A DNA stretch of 64,000 nucleotides from Urophycis tenuis. Lineage: Eukaryota > Chordata > Actinopteri > Gadiformes > Phycidae. The notes below the pieces were generated by a model. That model was not told where the DNA came from, searched no databases, and was given only the letters and a program-made list of their open reading frames with translations. Position 1 is the first letter of the stretch; each line of letters starts with the position of its first letter. A program made the position numbers and the translations under genes. The DNA lies in NCBI GenBank assembly GCA_036785325.1, contig JAXIVH010000002.1, positions 288,001-352,000 on the forward strand, in the 5' to 3' direction. Below, piece by piece: positions 1 through 10,889 of this stretch.

Positions 1-1
1 A

Positions 2-1312
2 ACTCAGCCAAAACTGAGGACCTTTATGGGTAGTCTGTTGGCGTCTAGGCCCCTAGAAATTGTAGCCATTGACTTTTCCATATTGGACAAATCTAGTGAT
101 GGCAAAGAGAATATTTTGGTTGTTACTGATGTGTTCTCTAAATTTGCACAGGCATATCCTACGGCAGACCAGAAGTCATCCACGGTAGCGCGAGTCTTGA
201 CAGAGCAGTGGTTTTACACATATGGCGTCCCACTACGTATCCATACTGATCAAGGGCGCAATTTTGAAGGTGAGCTTTTCCAACAATTGTGCAGACTGTA
301 CGGAATTCGTAAATCCCGCACTAGCCCGTACCATCCAGAGGGCAACGGACAATGTGAGCGATTTAATCGCACATTGCATGACCTGCTTCGTACACTACCC
401 CCTGACAAAAAGAGACGGTGGCCTTACCATCTGCCACAGGTTTTGTTTGCGTATAACACCACAGTCCATCAGTCTACGGGGTTTTCTCCGTATGAACTGA
501 TGTTTGGGCGTAAACCAATTCTTCCACTTGCTTCTTTGTTGGGCACAATCGACACCCCATCAGACTCTACTACTGCCGAGTGGGTCCAAGAACATCAGGA
601 ACATCTCTCTGCAATCTATAGCCAGGCCCGAGCTCATTTGGAGGCAGCCGCTCAACAACGAGCGAAGAATCATTTGCTTCCTTTGCCACTCCTGCCCCCT
701 GGTACACTAGTGTATCGTCACAGTCACCCGCATGGACGGCACAAGATTAGTGATCATTGGGAAAATGTGGTGTATGAGATTGTGCGGTGCCTTGATGAGG
801 TTGGTACACTTTATACAATTAGGCCAAGGGATCAGTCAGGTCCCGAGAAAAATATCAACCGGAAAGAATTGCGCCCCCTCCCAACTGACCCAGGTTCACC
901 CCACCTTGTACCTGGGGGTGAGATGCTTACTGCAAGCATGCCAGACCCCATAGTGGATAATGTTGATGGCAGTATGGAGGAAAGTGATGACTTTGGAGTA
1001 TTGGTGGCAATTGATGCCCCTCCTGTAAGTGGATTAACGTCCACTGAGTTTAGAGTGCCGCAGCCTCCAGCTCTTGAACAGCCGCAGCAGACCACATCTC
1101 AACATCCAATACGTGACTCCTTGGGCATTGAAGGGGAAGTAGCAACATCTGGCAATACCCAAGGGTCAAGGAGAACTGTTAGAACAAATGCAGGCCACCA
1201 CCCCAACCCTCATAACCTCCCATGCTCGACTGTTAGAAGACCATCTGTAGCCTCGGCAGAAAGTGCACTAACCATTTCTTCCCATAGCGCTGTTTTCAGG
1301 CCTTTGGTTTGA
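2..1312 (+). CDS. Ty3/Gypsy retrotransposon integrase, C-terminal part of pol (5' end outside window)
   Basis: The frame is open from the window edge to a stop at 1310-1312, so this is the 3' end of a longer pol polyprotein; the first Met (26) is internal. An RNase H-like integrase core is readable: D16 in the IDFS motif, D75 in HTDQG and E111 in GQCERFNRT (numbered from Met26). This gives a D,D-35-E triad, the spacing typical of retroviral and Gypsy integrases. A conserved stretch around FAYNTTVHQSTGFSP follows, then a basic region and a long Pro/Ser/Thr-rich tail of about 150 residues. The family inserts retrotransposon cDNA into chromosomes. A polypurine tract lies just downstream, as expected. 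No stop or frameshift is visible in the part seen. The position and the LTR context make a domesticated integrase gene unlikely. Confidence 0.9.
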   Translation, partial: TQPKLRTFMGSLLASRPLEIVAIDFSILDKSSDGKENILVVTDVFSKFAQAYPTADQKSSTVARVLTEQWFYTYGVPLRIHTDQGRNFEGELFQQLCRLYGIRKSRTSPYHPEGNGQCERFNRTLHDLLRTLPPDKKRRWPYHLPQVLFAYNTTVHQSTGFSPYELMFGRKPILPLASLLGTIDTPSDSTTAEWVQEHQEHLSAIYSQARAHLEAAAQQRAKNHLLPLPLLPPGTLVYRHSHPHGRHKISDHWENVVYEIVRCLDEVGTLYTIRPRDQSGPEKNINRKELRPLPTDPGSPHLVPGGEMLTASMPDPIVDNVDGSMEESDDFGVLVAIDAPPVSGLTSTEFRVPQPPALEQPQQTTSQHPIRDSLGIEGEVATSGNTQGSRRTVRTNAGHHPNPHNLPCSTVRRPSVASAESALTISSHSAVFRPLV

Positions 1313-1344
1313 CCCTTGCCCTAGTCACCGGGAGGGCGACATTC

Positions 1345-1660
1345 AAGGGGGGGTGAATGTAGCGGGTATGACGTGGGCAGCAGTAATTGCGCCCTGATTG
1401 AATCAGGTGGTGGCCACTTGGCCCTGTGCTTTTAAATCCAGCGGAGTGACGGTGTCTCTCATTGGTGTTTCGCTGCACAGACTCTTGGTCGGTTGGACAA
1501 GTTGATCTTGGTCCGATGTGTGTGTGTGATTGCTCGGTGCCGTGGTTGCGTCTGGCTCCTTGTCTTCACAAGCCCTCGTCGCCTACGAATTGTGTCCGTG
1601 TTTCAACGAGGGTACGAGTAGAAGCCAGACAACACGGAACTGAGAGCTAATCGTTCAAAC
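1345..1660 (+). mobile_element. Polypurine tract and 3' LTR of the Gypsy element
   Basis: A purine run (AAGGGGGGG, 1345-1353) ends just before a TG start (TGAATG at 1354, or TGTAGC at 1359), as expected for plus-strand priming and the LTR edge. A TATA-like CTTTTAAATC sits near 1430. The LTR 3' edge is not resolved; I see no clear closing CA with flanking duplication, so the end at about 1660 is approximate. Confidence 0.6.
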
Positions 1661-2320
1661 ACAGCAGCAGACTATGGCTCTCCACCTAAGACGACTGTCA
1701 GAAGGACAGCAGCTCACCCCTTTTATACCCCATGGCCCCTCCCACTAGACAGGTCCAATCAACAGGGGGATTATAATACTGTGGCATTTTGCAAATCAAC
1801 CATGAATAAACTCATCAAAAATACGGCATGCATGATAAAGTTCAGTTCGTGATTTTCACTAGTACATTTAGGCTTGTTGCTCATTAATGTCCAATGTCAA
1901 TATCCAGTGTCCTCCTTTGACACAAGGGAACATGGTTTGGCCCAAACTTGGCCAATTAGTGGCAGCAGGTGTTTCCTGACACCGTATTTAAAGCCCTCAG
2001 CCCTACCCTGTCTCTTTTAGTCTGCAGTACAGAGCCATGGTGAGAGGGAGATACTGTGAGTATGTGTTTGTTGCTTGAATAAAGAGCTTGAATATACTGA
2101 ATGCTTGAAGGTTTGCTGTTCATACACTATCCATCAATGTGTGCTATTGATAGGCAGTTAAACAGACAGGGACAGTGGTCAAACTGTCACAGTATGTTAA
2201 TTTATAGCCTACTAAAACCAGCAGTGTAGATGGATCATTTAATAATTCTAATATTATAATTGCTTTCTTTTTCTTTTCATCAATGCTGTCTGTGATATAA
2301 TGCAGTTGTTCTGTTTGTAG
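1661..2320. other. Non-coding stretch, possible LTR fragment
   Basis: No open frame of note. A TATA-like GTATTTAAAG at about 1984 is followed by a GAATAAAG polyadenylation-type signal near 2077. This spacing would suit a solo LTR, but no TG/CA ends or duplication could be fixed. Confidence 0.3.
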
Positions 2321-2544
2321 TCCCAGGAGGCCATGAACACCAATGCTGTTCTGAGGGCAAAGGCCGAGGGGTTCCTCAACATAGGCAAGGATGGTGGAGT
2401 GCTCAGGTTTTGCTGCATTCTCCATGACACCATCTACCAACTAAGCAACCTCTCCAAGTCACTACAGAAGTCAGTGTCAACCCTGGCTGAAGTGCAGAGC
2501 TGCTTGTCCTCCACTCAGGCTGTCATAGAAAAGTACAAGTCAAG
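2321..2544 (+). CDS. ZNF862-like (hAT-related) exon, upstream of the transposon insertion
   Basis: A 224-bp open segment is bounded by a good acceptor (TTTGTAG at 2314-2320) and donor (CAAG/GTATGT at 2545). The peptide contains LHDTIYQLSNLSKSLQKS and a following STLAEVQSCLSSTQ stretch. It resembles the region of fish ZNF862-like/hAT-derived proteins in which a helical LPVLxxLSxxFQ segment precedes the C-terminal dimerisation part. Matching downstream exons lie at 10439-10656 and about 10753-10889, on the far side of the 2604-10369 transposon. The family assignment is from memory of the pattern. Whether the gene is expressed or is a decaying copy cannot be told. Confidence 0.55.
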
Positions 2545-2603
2545 GTATGTCTCATATACCCTACAATTTATGATTTGATTTTAGGTTGTGTTGGTGTGTT
2601 TTA

Positions 2604-2846
2604 TACGGAGCCCTCGATATGACATGATATGACATGGGGAAAAAAAAAAAAAGTTGTGGCCACGAAATGGCAATTCGTTCCCACGAAATACTAATTTGTG
2701 GCCACGAAATAGTAATTTGTTCCCACGAAATAGGTAATTTGTGGCCACGAAATATGAATTTGTTCCCACGAAATAGTAGCCTAATTTGTGCCCACGAAAT
2801 AGGTACAACGTGCACTGGACAGCTGGGAGGGCAAATCGAGCGCAAG
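2604..2846 (+). repeat. Left TIR, built of short direct repeats
   Basis: After the outer GGAGCCC motif and an A-run, about seven copies of a roughly 20-25 bp unit follow. Each centres on CCACGAAATA, alternating between GTGGCCACGAAA and GTTCCCACGAAA. The inner part (GGACAGCTGGG, then CAAATCGAGCGC) matches the reverse complement of 10060-10090. The array leaves several frames open by chance. Confidence 0.85.
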
Positions 2847-3883
2847 TAGAAGCCTATCCTAGTCCTGATGCCCAAGGTGAGTGTCTTTTCTTGTCTTCTT
2901 GATATGCCCTACAGTTATTTAGGCTAATTAGGTTTGTGTTTAATACTTTATTACAACGGGTAACGTTAGCTACCATCTCACCCGACTTACAAACTTCGTA
3001 GCCATAGGCTACTACCGCTTAGCCTACTACATGGCGTTCTGTTGTGCAATGTGTGGTGGTAAACACATCGGAGCTACAGCCCTGCACAGACATCAGGAGG
3101 ACACTTTTCAAGTAGAGCTCAGTAGCCTACTGAGCGAGGTATGCTGAGCATAAAGTCTATAAAACGAATTATTGAACAAACATTACTATTTCTGTGTGCA
3201 CATTTTTGTAATTAGTCATGGTTATCGTAGTTCTTAGCTTTGCTGCTGCTGACAGCTAAGTTAACAGCAGCAGCAAACCGTCAACTGTCAAAACCCTCCC
3301 GTTATTGTCGAACATGACATGAAACTACTCCAGTTAGCTCAATCATGTTGTAACTATTTTTTTTTTTATTATTGAGTTATTGACACTGCTAACGGCTAAC
3401 AGCTAACCATTTCACTTTGATTTATCAAAGATTAAAGTAATTTCATGGACAGTATCAGATGCTGTTCTTCCGTAGGATGATGTTTAAATCTGCTGCATCA
3501 ACTTCAGAGCTCAACAATGTGCAGCTGTCTTTAAAAAATAAATGAGAGGCAGTGAGTTGAGCGGTAAATTACATTTACACTGTATCCTACTTTATTTATC
3601 CCTAGGAGGGAAATTCAAATCAGCCCAGTTGCTCACACGACAATGACACAAAAAAGAAAGAAAGATGGAGCAGGACAGCCAGTATTTGCAGCAACAGTAT
3701 TCATAGATTGAGAATCTGGAAAATCTATTCGTTTTTAAGGCTGTTAAACTATTGATTTTACTTTCCTGTGTTTTACAGGTCAACTATGGATACTCCACTG
3801 CGAGAATTCTTGAAGGAGCGCAAATTGCAAGATGTGATTCAGAAACTTGAAAATGTAAGCCACACCAGCTGCTTTCTTTGCTT

Positions 3884-3950
<67 letters not shown>
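3884..3950. repeat. (CT)n microsatellite
   Basis: About 33 uninterrupted CT units lie in the intron after the first SAM exon. Confidence 0.97.
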
Positions 3951-3956
<6 letters not shown>

Positions 3957-4434
3957 TTATTATAAGATTAATATTGACTATGACTATTATATTTTAATGG
4001 ACTCAATACATCATTAATACATTAAAAAGTCAAGTGTGTTTACACAGCAATTTAAAATAATTTTCAGTCATCTTAAATTGGAAAAATATCATTTTCATAT
4101 CATTATCATATGTAAATGTTATCAAAAGTACGTCAAATAAAAAACAAACAATGTGAATACCTACACCCTTTATAGGTCTTAATTTCCTTTAAATATCCAT
4201 TGACATTCTATATCATGCATGTGGATGTATTGATGCATTTATTTATTGATTGGCGTATCTTCCATTTTTTCCAGATTGATGAAACTGTTATTCCATTAAT
4301 GACAGACAGTGACCTGGCAAAGTACATTCCCAAAGTTGGAGACAGAGTGTCCACTGTGGCCTTCTGCAGACAAGCAGCACTGTCACAAAAATCACCATCT
4401 AGGAAAGAATCCATACTTTCAAGGTTACGACAAA

Positions 4435-4840
4435 CAGTATGTTTACATGCAGCAAGAAATTCGAATTTCTAATCGTATAAGACATCGTTCGGACTTTTTA
4501 GTGCATGTAAACACCTTAATCCGACCTACTTCGGACCTACTTCGGACCTATTTCAGACATCTAAAATCGGATAACTACACCTGGATAATTCGATCATAGT
4601 CTGACTTTTAACGGCATGTATACTCAGCAATCGGATCTGAATCGGATTTTGCATTCTGCGCACGCGCAGTGCCATTCTGCACATGCACAGCGCCACATAG
4701 CGTCCAGAGTCAGCCCATGCTCCGGCTGTTAATCCGATTCTCTGAACGGCATGTATACTCGGACAAGTGATCCGGTCTTACGCATGTCATTATCTGATTC
4801 GATCAGAAATTCGAATTTCTTGCTGCATGTAAACGTACTG
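4435..4840. mobile_element. MITE copy 1 (CAGTAYGTTTACATGCAGC ends), 3-bp TSD
   Basis: The 406-bp element starts CAGTATGTTTACATGCAGC and ends with its inverted counterpart, GCTGCATGTAAACGTACTG. An inner palindrome, GAAATTCGAATTTC, occurs near each end. It is flanked by AAA on both sides (4432-4434, 4841-4843). Removing the MITE plus one AAA restores the SAM/HECT-like reading frame, which proves the insertion point. A second copy lies at 19301-19697. There is no coding capacity. The superfamily is not certain; a 3-bp TSD would fit Harbinger or CACTA. Confidence 0.9.
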
Positions 4841-6324
4841 AAAGACTGTCTGGAGGTGAGGGGATGCCTCCAAAAAAGAGATCATCTAAGTTGGATGGAA
4901 ATACAAATGCCAAACGTAAAGTGAGACGACTGGAGGTTGGTTGGATGGATTATGATGAGGACGAGGAAAGGTACAAACAGGTGAAGTCTGCAAATGGTGG
5001 AGGAACCAGGCATCTCTCTATTGAAAAAGACGAAACAGTGGCAGATATCAAAGTTATTGCTGAAAATATTTTTTTGCCCAATGGCCGTTCCAAAAAAAAA
5101 AGTCTTTCAAACTATTCAAATCACATTGAGAGCTCACAGATACATATTAATGTGTCCAATACAGTAGATGAGCTGTATAACAAAAGCAAGTTGAAAATGC
5201 TAAGACTTTATCTGTGCACCAAAATGAAAACGGGACAGCAGCCCCCAGTAGGAGTGGAGGATGATCACACAACAAGCCAGCCCTCAGAAGTAGATCTCAC
5301 TGACCAGAATCAAGCTGTTGAGTATCTGTTGGTGGAGAACAGAAATTCAGAATCAACACACCACCATGTTATCAATGATGGAGCTTCCACGAGTGGATAT
5401 TTGGAATTGGACGACACATTACCATGGGATGGTCAGCTAACTCTGGGCGAAGGCGAAGATTCCCATGCTTTTTTTTTTTTAGGTGAGGGCAGGCTGGATG
5501 TAACTGAAGGTGAACCAAACCTTGAAACAGCTATTCCAGAAAACGAGGATGATGCACCTTCTGAAACGGTGGATCAGTCACTGTCTGCTGCAGTGCTTGC
5601 AGGGGAGGCAGATGTTTCAGCCCAAGCACTTTCTGAAACACAATCTTCTCCTGTAACACTGATTGTAAGAAGAGGTCACTGTCTCACTGACATGATCAAT
5701 GCCTTCAAGGACCCCAAAATTGTGGCATCTGAGGTCTGCATCAAAATGCGTTTACCAAATGGAGAGCTTGAACAGGGGGAAGGAAGTGGTGTCTTGCGAG
5801 ACTGCCTGACATAATTTTGGATGGATTTCTATGATAGCTGCACACTGGGAGTTGAAGTGAAAGTCCCCTTCATCAGGCATGACTTTCAGCAGGAAGAATG
5901 GCAGGCTGTAGCCAGAGTGTTTGTAGTGGGGTGGAAACAAGCTGATTACTTCCCAGTGAAACTTGCGGTACCATTTCTGGAAGAGGTGCTGTGTGGCTGG
6001 ACGACCAGTAGGTTGGTTGGTAGGTTTTAAGGATTCTCTTTTGCTGTACGTATCACATGAGGAAAGATCTATCCTCGAGAAGGCTTTGGAGGACTTCTGA
6101 TGAATTACTGGATGGACACAGATGAATTACTGGATGTACTTAATGCACATGAATGTAAACAAGTCCCTACCAAGGACACTGCTTCCTGTTTTGTCACAAA
6201 TAGGACACAAAGTAATTATTCAGGCCCCAATGTATGTCATTAAGTGCTGGCGTCCTATTATGGTTTCTGTAGCTAGTTTACTGCCACCAGAAGGACTGCA
6301 TCATTTCATTGCACATAAAAAAAC

Positions 6325-6695
6325 AACTATCAGCTGTTCTTATCCTGCATAATCAAATTGATTGATTTATATTATTATTACAGTTGGTTTTTTATAGCAA
6401 CCCCAGAATGTGAGCCTTGAGTGGTGTTCTCAAGGTGTTTGAGATGCAAGTGAGTTGTTTACACAAATTGTTAAAACTCCAAAGATTTTTACCTCATTTA
6501 TCTTGTAACTATCAGCTGTTCTTATCCTGCATAGTCAAATTGATTGATTTATATTATTACAGTTGCAGTTGTTTATAGCAACCCCAGAATATGATCCTTG
6601 AGTGGTGTTCTCAAGGTGTTTAAAATGTATTGAGCGGTTTACACAAGTTGGTAAAACTTTAGAGATGTTTACCACAATTATTTTGTAACTATCTA
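6325..6695. repeat. Tandem duplication, period about 182 bp
   Basis: Two adjacent copies begin with AACTATCAGCTGTTCTTATC at about 6325 and 6507. They share a further AGCAACCCCAGAAT and TGGTGTTCTCAAGG. A short third start is seen near 6708. It lies 3' of the HECT-like gene. Confidence 0.8.
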
Positions 6696-6699
6696 TTTG

Positions 6700-8308
6700 T
6701 AACTAACTATCAGTAGCCAGTAGTTTGAAAGCTGTTCTTATCCCATTACATACAAATTACGTTTTAAAAAGATCATTAAACCATTCAAGTTTGTTACAAC
6801 ATGTTGATGTCTTCTCTGTTCCATTCTATACATCTTTAAGAACCTGTATGAGGATATTTGCACATATGCTGCATATATACATCATATATGCGCATATATG
6901 GTAATATGCTGCATATATATAGCATATAGTTATATTACACACTTTCTTAATGTGGTGTGATTTGTTAGGGAGGACATAATACTTGATCAAACATTGCATT
7001 TATTTAATCTCTTCCACTGTGATTAAAACAGACACAGGAAGCATAAAGGGCATTGTCAAGTTGTTGGGTTTTTTGCTGGTTTTTCAGTTTTGCTTGTTTC
7101 AGGATTTTTGGTTTGGTTAACCCCTGTGCAGTTTTCCCCAACTTGAAAAGGAGGACATCTGATGGAGGTGTAAGGTGCAGGATTCCACTCAAAGGGATTT
7201 GACAAGACAATGTTTTTCCTTTTTTGGTTTTCCTCTTTTTTTTTTTCTTTTTTATTAAAGTTCATGGAAAAGTTCCAGTTCAGTGAAAGGCACAAGGAAC
7301 AATCAAGGACAATCAAGGCTTTTGTGGGTCCGTCTTTCCCCTAGGTAAAAAACCTAGAGGGAGACGTACAAACAGAACAGAAATTGGAAAACTGAAATTA
7401 GTCAAGGGTATTAAGTGTGCAAAATGTTCATGTGCAAATGCAAGCAATGTGCAAATATGCTGGTAATAAATAATTTATCAAAAATAGACTTTGCAACATT
7501 ATTACACTTCAAACCCAGACTATAGATACAAGCTATACTGATTTTAAGACAGCTATGAATAAGATTAACCAAAAATAAATACATTGAATTTTTACCCATA
7601 AGTGACCCCACTATAAAGTGCCAAATGCACGCAAGTCTCAGATGCCAAGTCATTAAACAAACACCGAAGTCACAGACATTACTTGTGCCCGGGCTATTTA
7701 GCTTACAATTACAACAAAGGAGATTTGCAACAGTGGAAGAAACACTACATATTTACATAAACATTCACACCAAGAAACAAACCTGGAGCACAATTCAACA
7801 CCACATTATGGCTCGCTACAAACGCTACCACGGAGGAAACAAAACAGCGCTTACCGGCTTCCCCTCAGCTTTCAGATGTCTTTTGCACAGTGGTTCAAAA
7901 GTTTTTGCCAGCAAGTAAAGCAACCTTCCGTGTGCATCTCAGGCTGTATCTTTTCAAACTGAACCTAGCCAGTTGATTACGCACCTGTGCACTAGGTTTG
8001 CCACACAAACCAAATTACTGGAAACAAGCGCAGCTGACGCTGATCAGCTGCCTCACGCTTCTACTATGTACCTCACCAATCAGCCAATCTGCGCTTGCTG
8101 TGCTCCAACACCCTTTTTTCCCCCGATTTTCTTACCAGTGGAATTAAGAATTAAAAATTAGCCAAACAGCTGCAGACCTGGTCTGACGCGACAGGCATTG
8201 ATGATGCAACCATCAAAATAAGACTTAAGATAATTGCACAAATATGAAAAGTATGTGCAATATGCCATGTACTAAAGTACTGTACATGTTTTGTATGCTT
8301 TTGTCCAC
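6700..8308. other. Transposon interior without recognised genes
   Basis: AT-rich DNA with ATATGC repeats around 6860-6930, a T-run near 7230-7255 and no splice-bounded coding exon that I can support. It lies between the converging SAM/HECT-like and integrase genes. Confidence 0.5.
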
Positions 8309-10007
8309 TCAAATTGGCCCAAATAACTGTGGACGAACTGTGTCCCTCAGCTGAATATATAAATCAACAGCATGGGACATGGTAGACGGGAACTCCAAGC
8401 TTGATTCTTCCATTATTATTGTGTACAAATCAAACAAATCCACGTCACATGGGGCTGAACTTAAAAATGTGCAGCTGTGTTTACATGCAGTCAGATCTTC
8501 AGTTAGTGGAACAAGAGAGTTTTCTGCACCCCAAAGGTGAGGGGCCATGTACATGACATCAGGTATCCCACTTGGCACGTTGGGGTTCTTGGAGGGCCTT
8601 ATACGGTGAGCATTCCAAACACCCTGGATGTCATTTAATAACTCCTGTTGAAGGAACAAGAATGATTTAGACATAGCCTAGCTGAAACACTGTGCATTTT
8701 TAAACAGTGACCTTTGCATATACCAATGCAATAAAAGTTGATTCAATTGCGTTGTGGTGTCTTATTTTCACAACAGTTTAAAGAATGAATAGCTACATCA
8801 CACTGTATATTAAATAAACATAAACTCAGTGACTTAAATATGTATTTGGCCTAACGTTATAAGGTAGTGCACATGTGGCACCCTGATCATTTTAATCAGT
8901 TTATTTATTTGTGTAGACAGACACACCTGATTCAGGCTGGACTAAGATAACCACCTTACGCCAGTAGGCCTAGATGGAGTAAGGTAGCAACGGGTGGTTG
9001 CTGCGGGCTCCCGTTGTCGTGGCAACAAGTCTCCGCTGAGAGGAAGTCCAGCCACAACAGAGTAGCAAAGTAGTTTCCGTCTGGGCTACAACTAAAAGTG
9101 TATGTGTCTATCTGTTTGTGTTTTCAGACTGCTGTAAACAATAAATACAGATGGTGTAACATAGTTTCTGTGTTTCTTGCTGTGATCATAATATAGGCTA
9201 TTTACCTGAATGATTGGCATGAAACAGAACTGTGACAGAGCTTTGTCAACGAAATCCCCGGAGAAGAATCCCTCATCCTTCAGTTCTCCTAAAGCCGTGA
9301 TCCATAGTTCGATTCCTTCTTTTCTCATCACTCCCCACCAGCTCTCAATTCTCTGGTTTGCAGTACTTGCCCCTGTGACATAGCTTCTCTCCGCTGCTCT
9401 ATCATCCACGTCATCTCTCCGTAGATACCGTTGAATGTCTCTGACAACCACGTTCTCAGTGCCCATATCAGTCCGTACGAGCCTGGAGCAGCCCCCACAG
9501 CGCTCCAGTGTCTCCATGAAGTACCCCCCGATGACTTTCGGGTCACTGTTGGTGCGAGCGGCCCGCAGCCACATGACTTTGCGTGAGAACCTGTCAATGC
9601 AGCCATTAATGCATATCCCGTATGGCTTTAGTTTGTCATATGAGTCTATGTGCCACACAAAGTTAGGTCCCTGAGCAAAATATTGCCTCCTCGAGAGACG
9701 TCTGGTCCGTCGAAGTTGTGAACCAATGGGGTCCAGCAGAGAGAGGAGGATCCTGACGTCTTCTTTTCTGATACGAATTCCGTGTTGTATACACTTCGTA
9801 TACATCCACCGATAACCGTGATTCTTTCCAGAGCCTTGTAGTTGGTCAACAATTAAAATCTATCCCGGCTTCCAAGTCGTACCTACGCCGGTGCAGCGAC
9901 CTGGCTCTTAATAGTCTGTGGAGATGCCTCTCGCTAATAATGAACCCCTGCAATGCCAGGCTTTTCAAAATGTCTTTACAGTATATGTCATTCCCAGCCT
10001 AAAATAA
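8309..10007 (-). pseudogene. DDE integrase of the DNA transposon (rve-like, IS3EU-like), frameshifted
   Basis: Read on the minus strand. The N-terminal exon (about 10007-9850) encodes a helix-turn-helix-like stretch (LALQGFIISERHLHRLLRA). After a one-base frameshift near 9850-9865, the core follows: LDPIGSQLRRTRRLSRRQYF, WHIDSYDKLKPYG (first D), VRTDMGTEN (second D) and ANQRIESWWG (E, about 40 residues after the second D). A donor (CAG/GTAAAT, exon end 9206) joins an acceptor (CAACAG, exon start 8644) to the C-terminal exon with VWNAHRIRPSKN and VPSGIPDVMYM. This architecture matches the integrase-core proteins found in high copy in fish. It would catalyse excision and insertion of the element. 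The frameshift makes this copy inactive. Confidence 0.8.
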
Positions 10008-10059
10008 AATTCTACCATACTATCCCTGTCCATTGTGTGACAGCGACTGTTCCTGTTTG

Positions 10060-10369
10060 AGAAGGTGCGCTTGATTTGCTTGCCCAGCTGTCCAAGAATA
10101 ATAGATAGGCTAGCCTATGTTTTATTATTTTGTGCACGTTATACCTATTTCGTGGCCACAAATTACTATTTCGTGGGAACGAATTACTATTTTGTGGGAG
10201 CGAATTACTATTTCGTGGGAACGACTTAATATTTCGTGGCCACAAATTAGTATTTCGTGGGAACGACTTAATATTTCGTGGCCACAAATTAGTATTTCGT
10301 GGGAACGAATTGCTATTTCGTGGCCACAACTTATTATTTTTTTCCCCATGACATATCTGGGGCTCCGTA
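10060..10369 (-). repeat. Right TIR, inverted copy of 2604-2846 with more repeat units
   Basis: It reads in reverse complement as the same outer end, A-run and CCACGAAATA units, with a larger number of units than the left end. The inner flank GGACAGCTGGG is again present but separated by an AT-rich insert (about 10098-10130). The two ends therefore diverged in unit number after duplication. Confidence 0.85.
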
Positions 10370-10438
10370 GTTTTAACCTCAGTGTAAATAAAAAATAAAT
10401 AAAAAGATGCCCATCCATCTAGCTCTGCACAACTGTAG

Positions 10439-10656
10439 ACCTGGGCCTAAGTTGAGAGCAGTGCTGGACACAGACACCTATGAGGGAGTCCTCCTGAAGC
10501 CTACTGATGCCGAGCAGCATGACAAGGCAAAGAACGACCTAATCAATTATCTGTGCCGGTGCATCACTGCTAGATTTAGTGATGGGAACAGTGGTGTCCT
10601 GCAGGCTATGCGGCTGACCAATTTCCAGTGCTGGCCAGAGGCAGACACGAGTTCAG
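10439..10656 (+). CDS. ZNF862-like exon, downstream of the transposon
   Basis: Open between an acceptor (AACTGTAG at 10431-10438) and a donor (TTCAG/GTTAGC at 10657). The peptide runs PGPKLRAVLDTDTYEGVLLK, then ending LQAMRLTNFQCWP, which fits the ZNF862-like C-terminal half and follows naturally on the exon at 2321-2544. The 7.77-kb transposon lies in the intron between them. Confidence 0.55.
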
Positions 10657-10752
10657 GTTAGCAATTCAAATGTAATGAGCACATCTTAATGCATTTTGTG
10701 TTTTAAGACAACTGCTTAACTTTATATTAATGTTTTCCCCTTTGTTCTCTGA

Positions 10753-10889
10753 TTTTGGTGATGAAGAGGTAAACAAACTCATCAGTCACTTCCGACCTCT
10801 TCTGCTCTCTGCTGGAGTGGATGTGGAGTTGATCCTTGATCAGTGGACAATACTCAAGACTGAACTGTACACAGCAGGATTCAGCCAAG
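10753..10889 (+). CDS. ZNF862-like exon (weak acceptor)
   Basis: Encodes FGDEEVNKLISHFRPLLL and DQWTILKTELY before a donor (CCAAG/GTACTT at 10890). The FGD-E-LxxHF and W-LK-LY pattern is characteristic of ZNF862-like proteins. No AG acceptor is seen immediately upstream of the homologous start, so the exon boundary may have decayed or lie elsewhere. Confidence 0.5.

Larger units (their letters stand above)
3779..6310 (+). pseudogene. SAM-domain / HECT-like (G2E3-like) gene of the transposon, broken
   Basis: Exon 3779-3854 (acceptor TTTTACAG, donor AAT/GTAAGC) and the exon starting at 4275 (acceptor TTTTTTCCAG) join into a SAM-like module: LREFLKERKLQDVIQKLE, then MTDSDLAKYIPKVGDRV. A basic stretch (MPPKKRSSK) and a long acidic low-complexity middle follow. 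The C-terminal part has the look of the HECT-like region of fish G2E3-like proteins: IVRRGHCLTDMINAFKD, LRDC near 5800, FIRHDFQQEEWQAVARVF, and after 6130 an ECKQVPT segment. Lesions: a MITE at 4435-4840 inside the exon (frame rejoins across it), an in-frame TAA at 5812-5814 and frameshifts after about 6010. HECT proteins are ubiquitin ligases; I do not see the canonical catalytic cysteine context, so activity in the ancestor is unproven. Confidence 0.65.
2604..10369. mobile_element. 7.77-kb DNA transposon with long TIRs, 6-bp TSD, integrase and SAM/HECT-like genes (IS3EU-like?)
   Basis: The element begins TACGGAGCCC (2604) and ends GGGCTCCGTA (10369). It is flanked on both sides by GTTTTA (2598-2603 and 10370-10375), a perfect 6-bp target duplication. 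The ends form inverted repeats of roughly 240-310 bp. Inside are a plus-strand SAM/HECT-like gene (3779-6310) and a convergent minus-strand DDE integrase gene (8309-10007). The integrase is of the type annotated in fish genomes as an integrase core domain protein. From the TSD length and integrase type I favour the IS3EU group, without certainty. It interrupts an intron of the ZNF862-like gene. Both genes are broken, so this copy is dead. Confidence 0.8.

Noticed and set aside
26..1312. Domesticated integrase gene (GIN-like)
   Set aside because: The polypurine tract and LTR-like start directly downstream show an ordinary Gypsy pol end.
10117..10418. Several overlapping frames on both strands over the right TIR
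   Set aside because: They follow from a short direct repeat without stops and have no domain or splice context.
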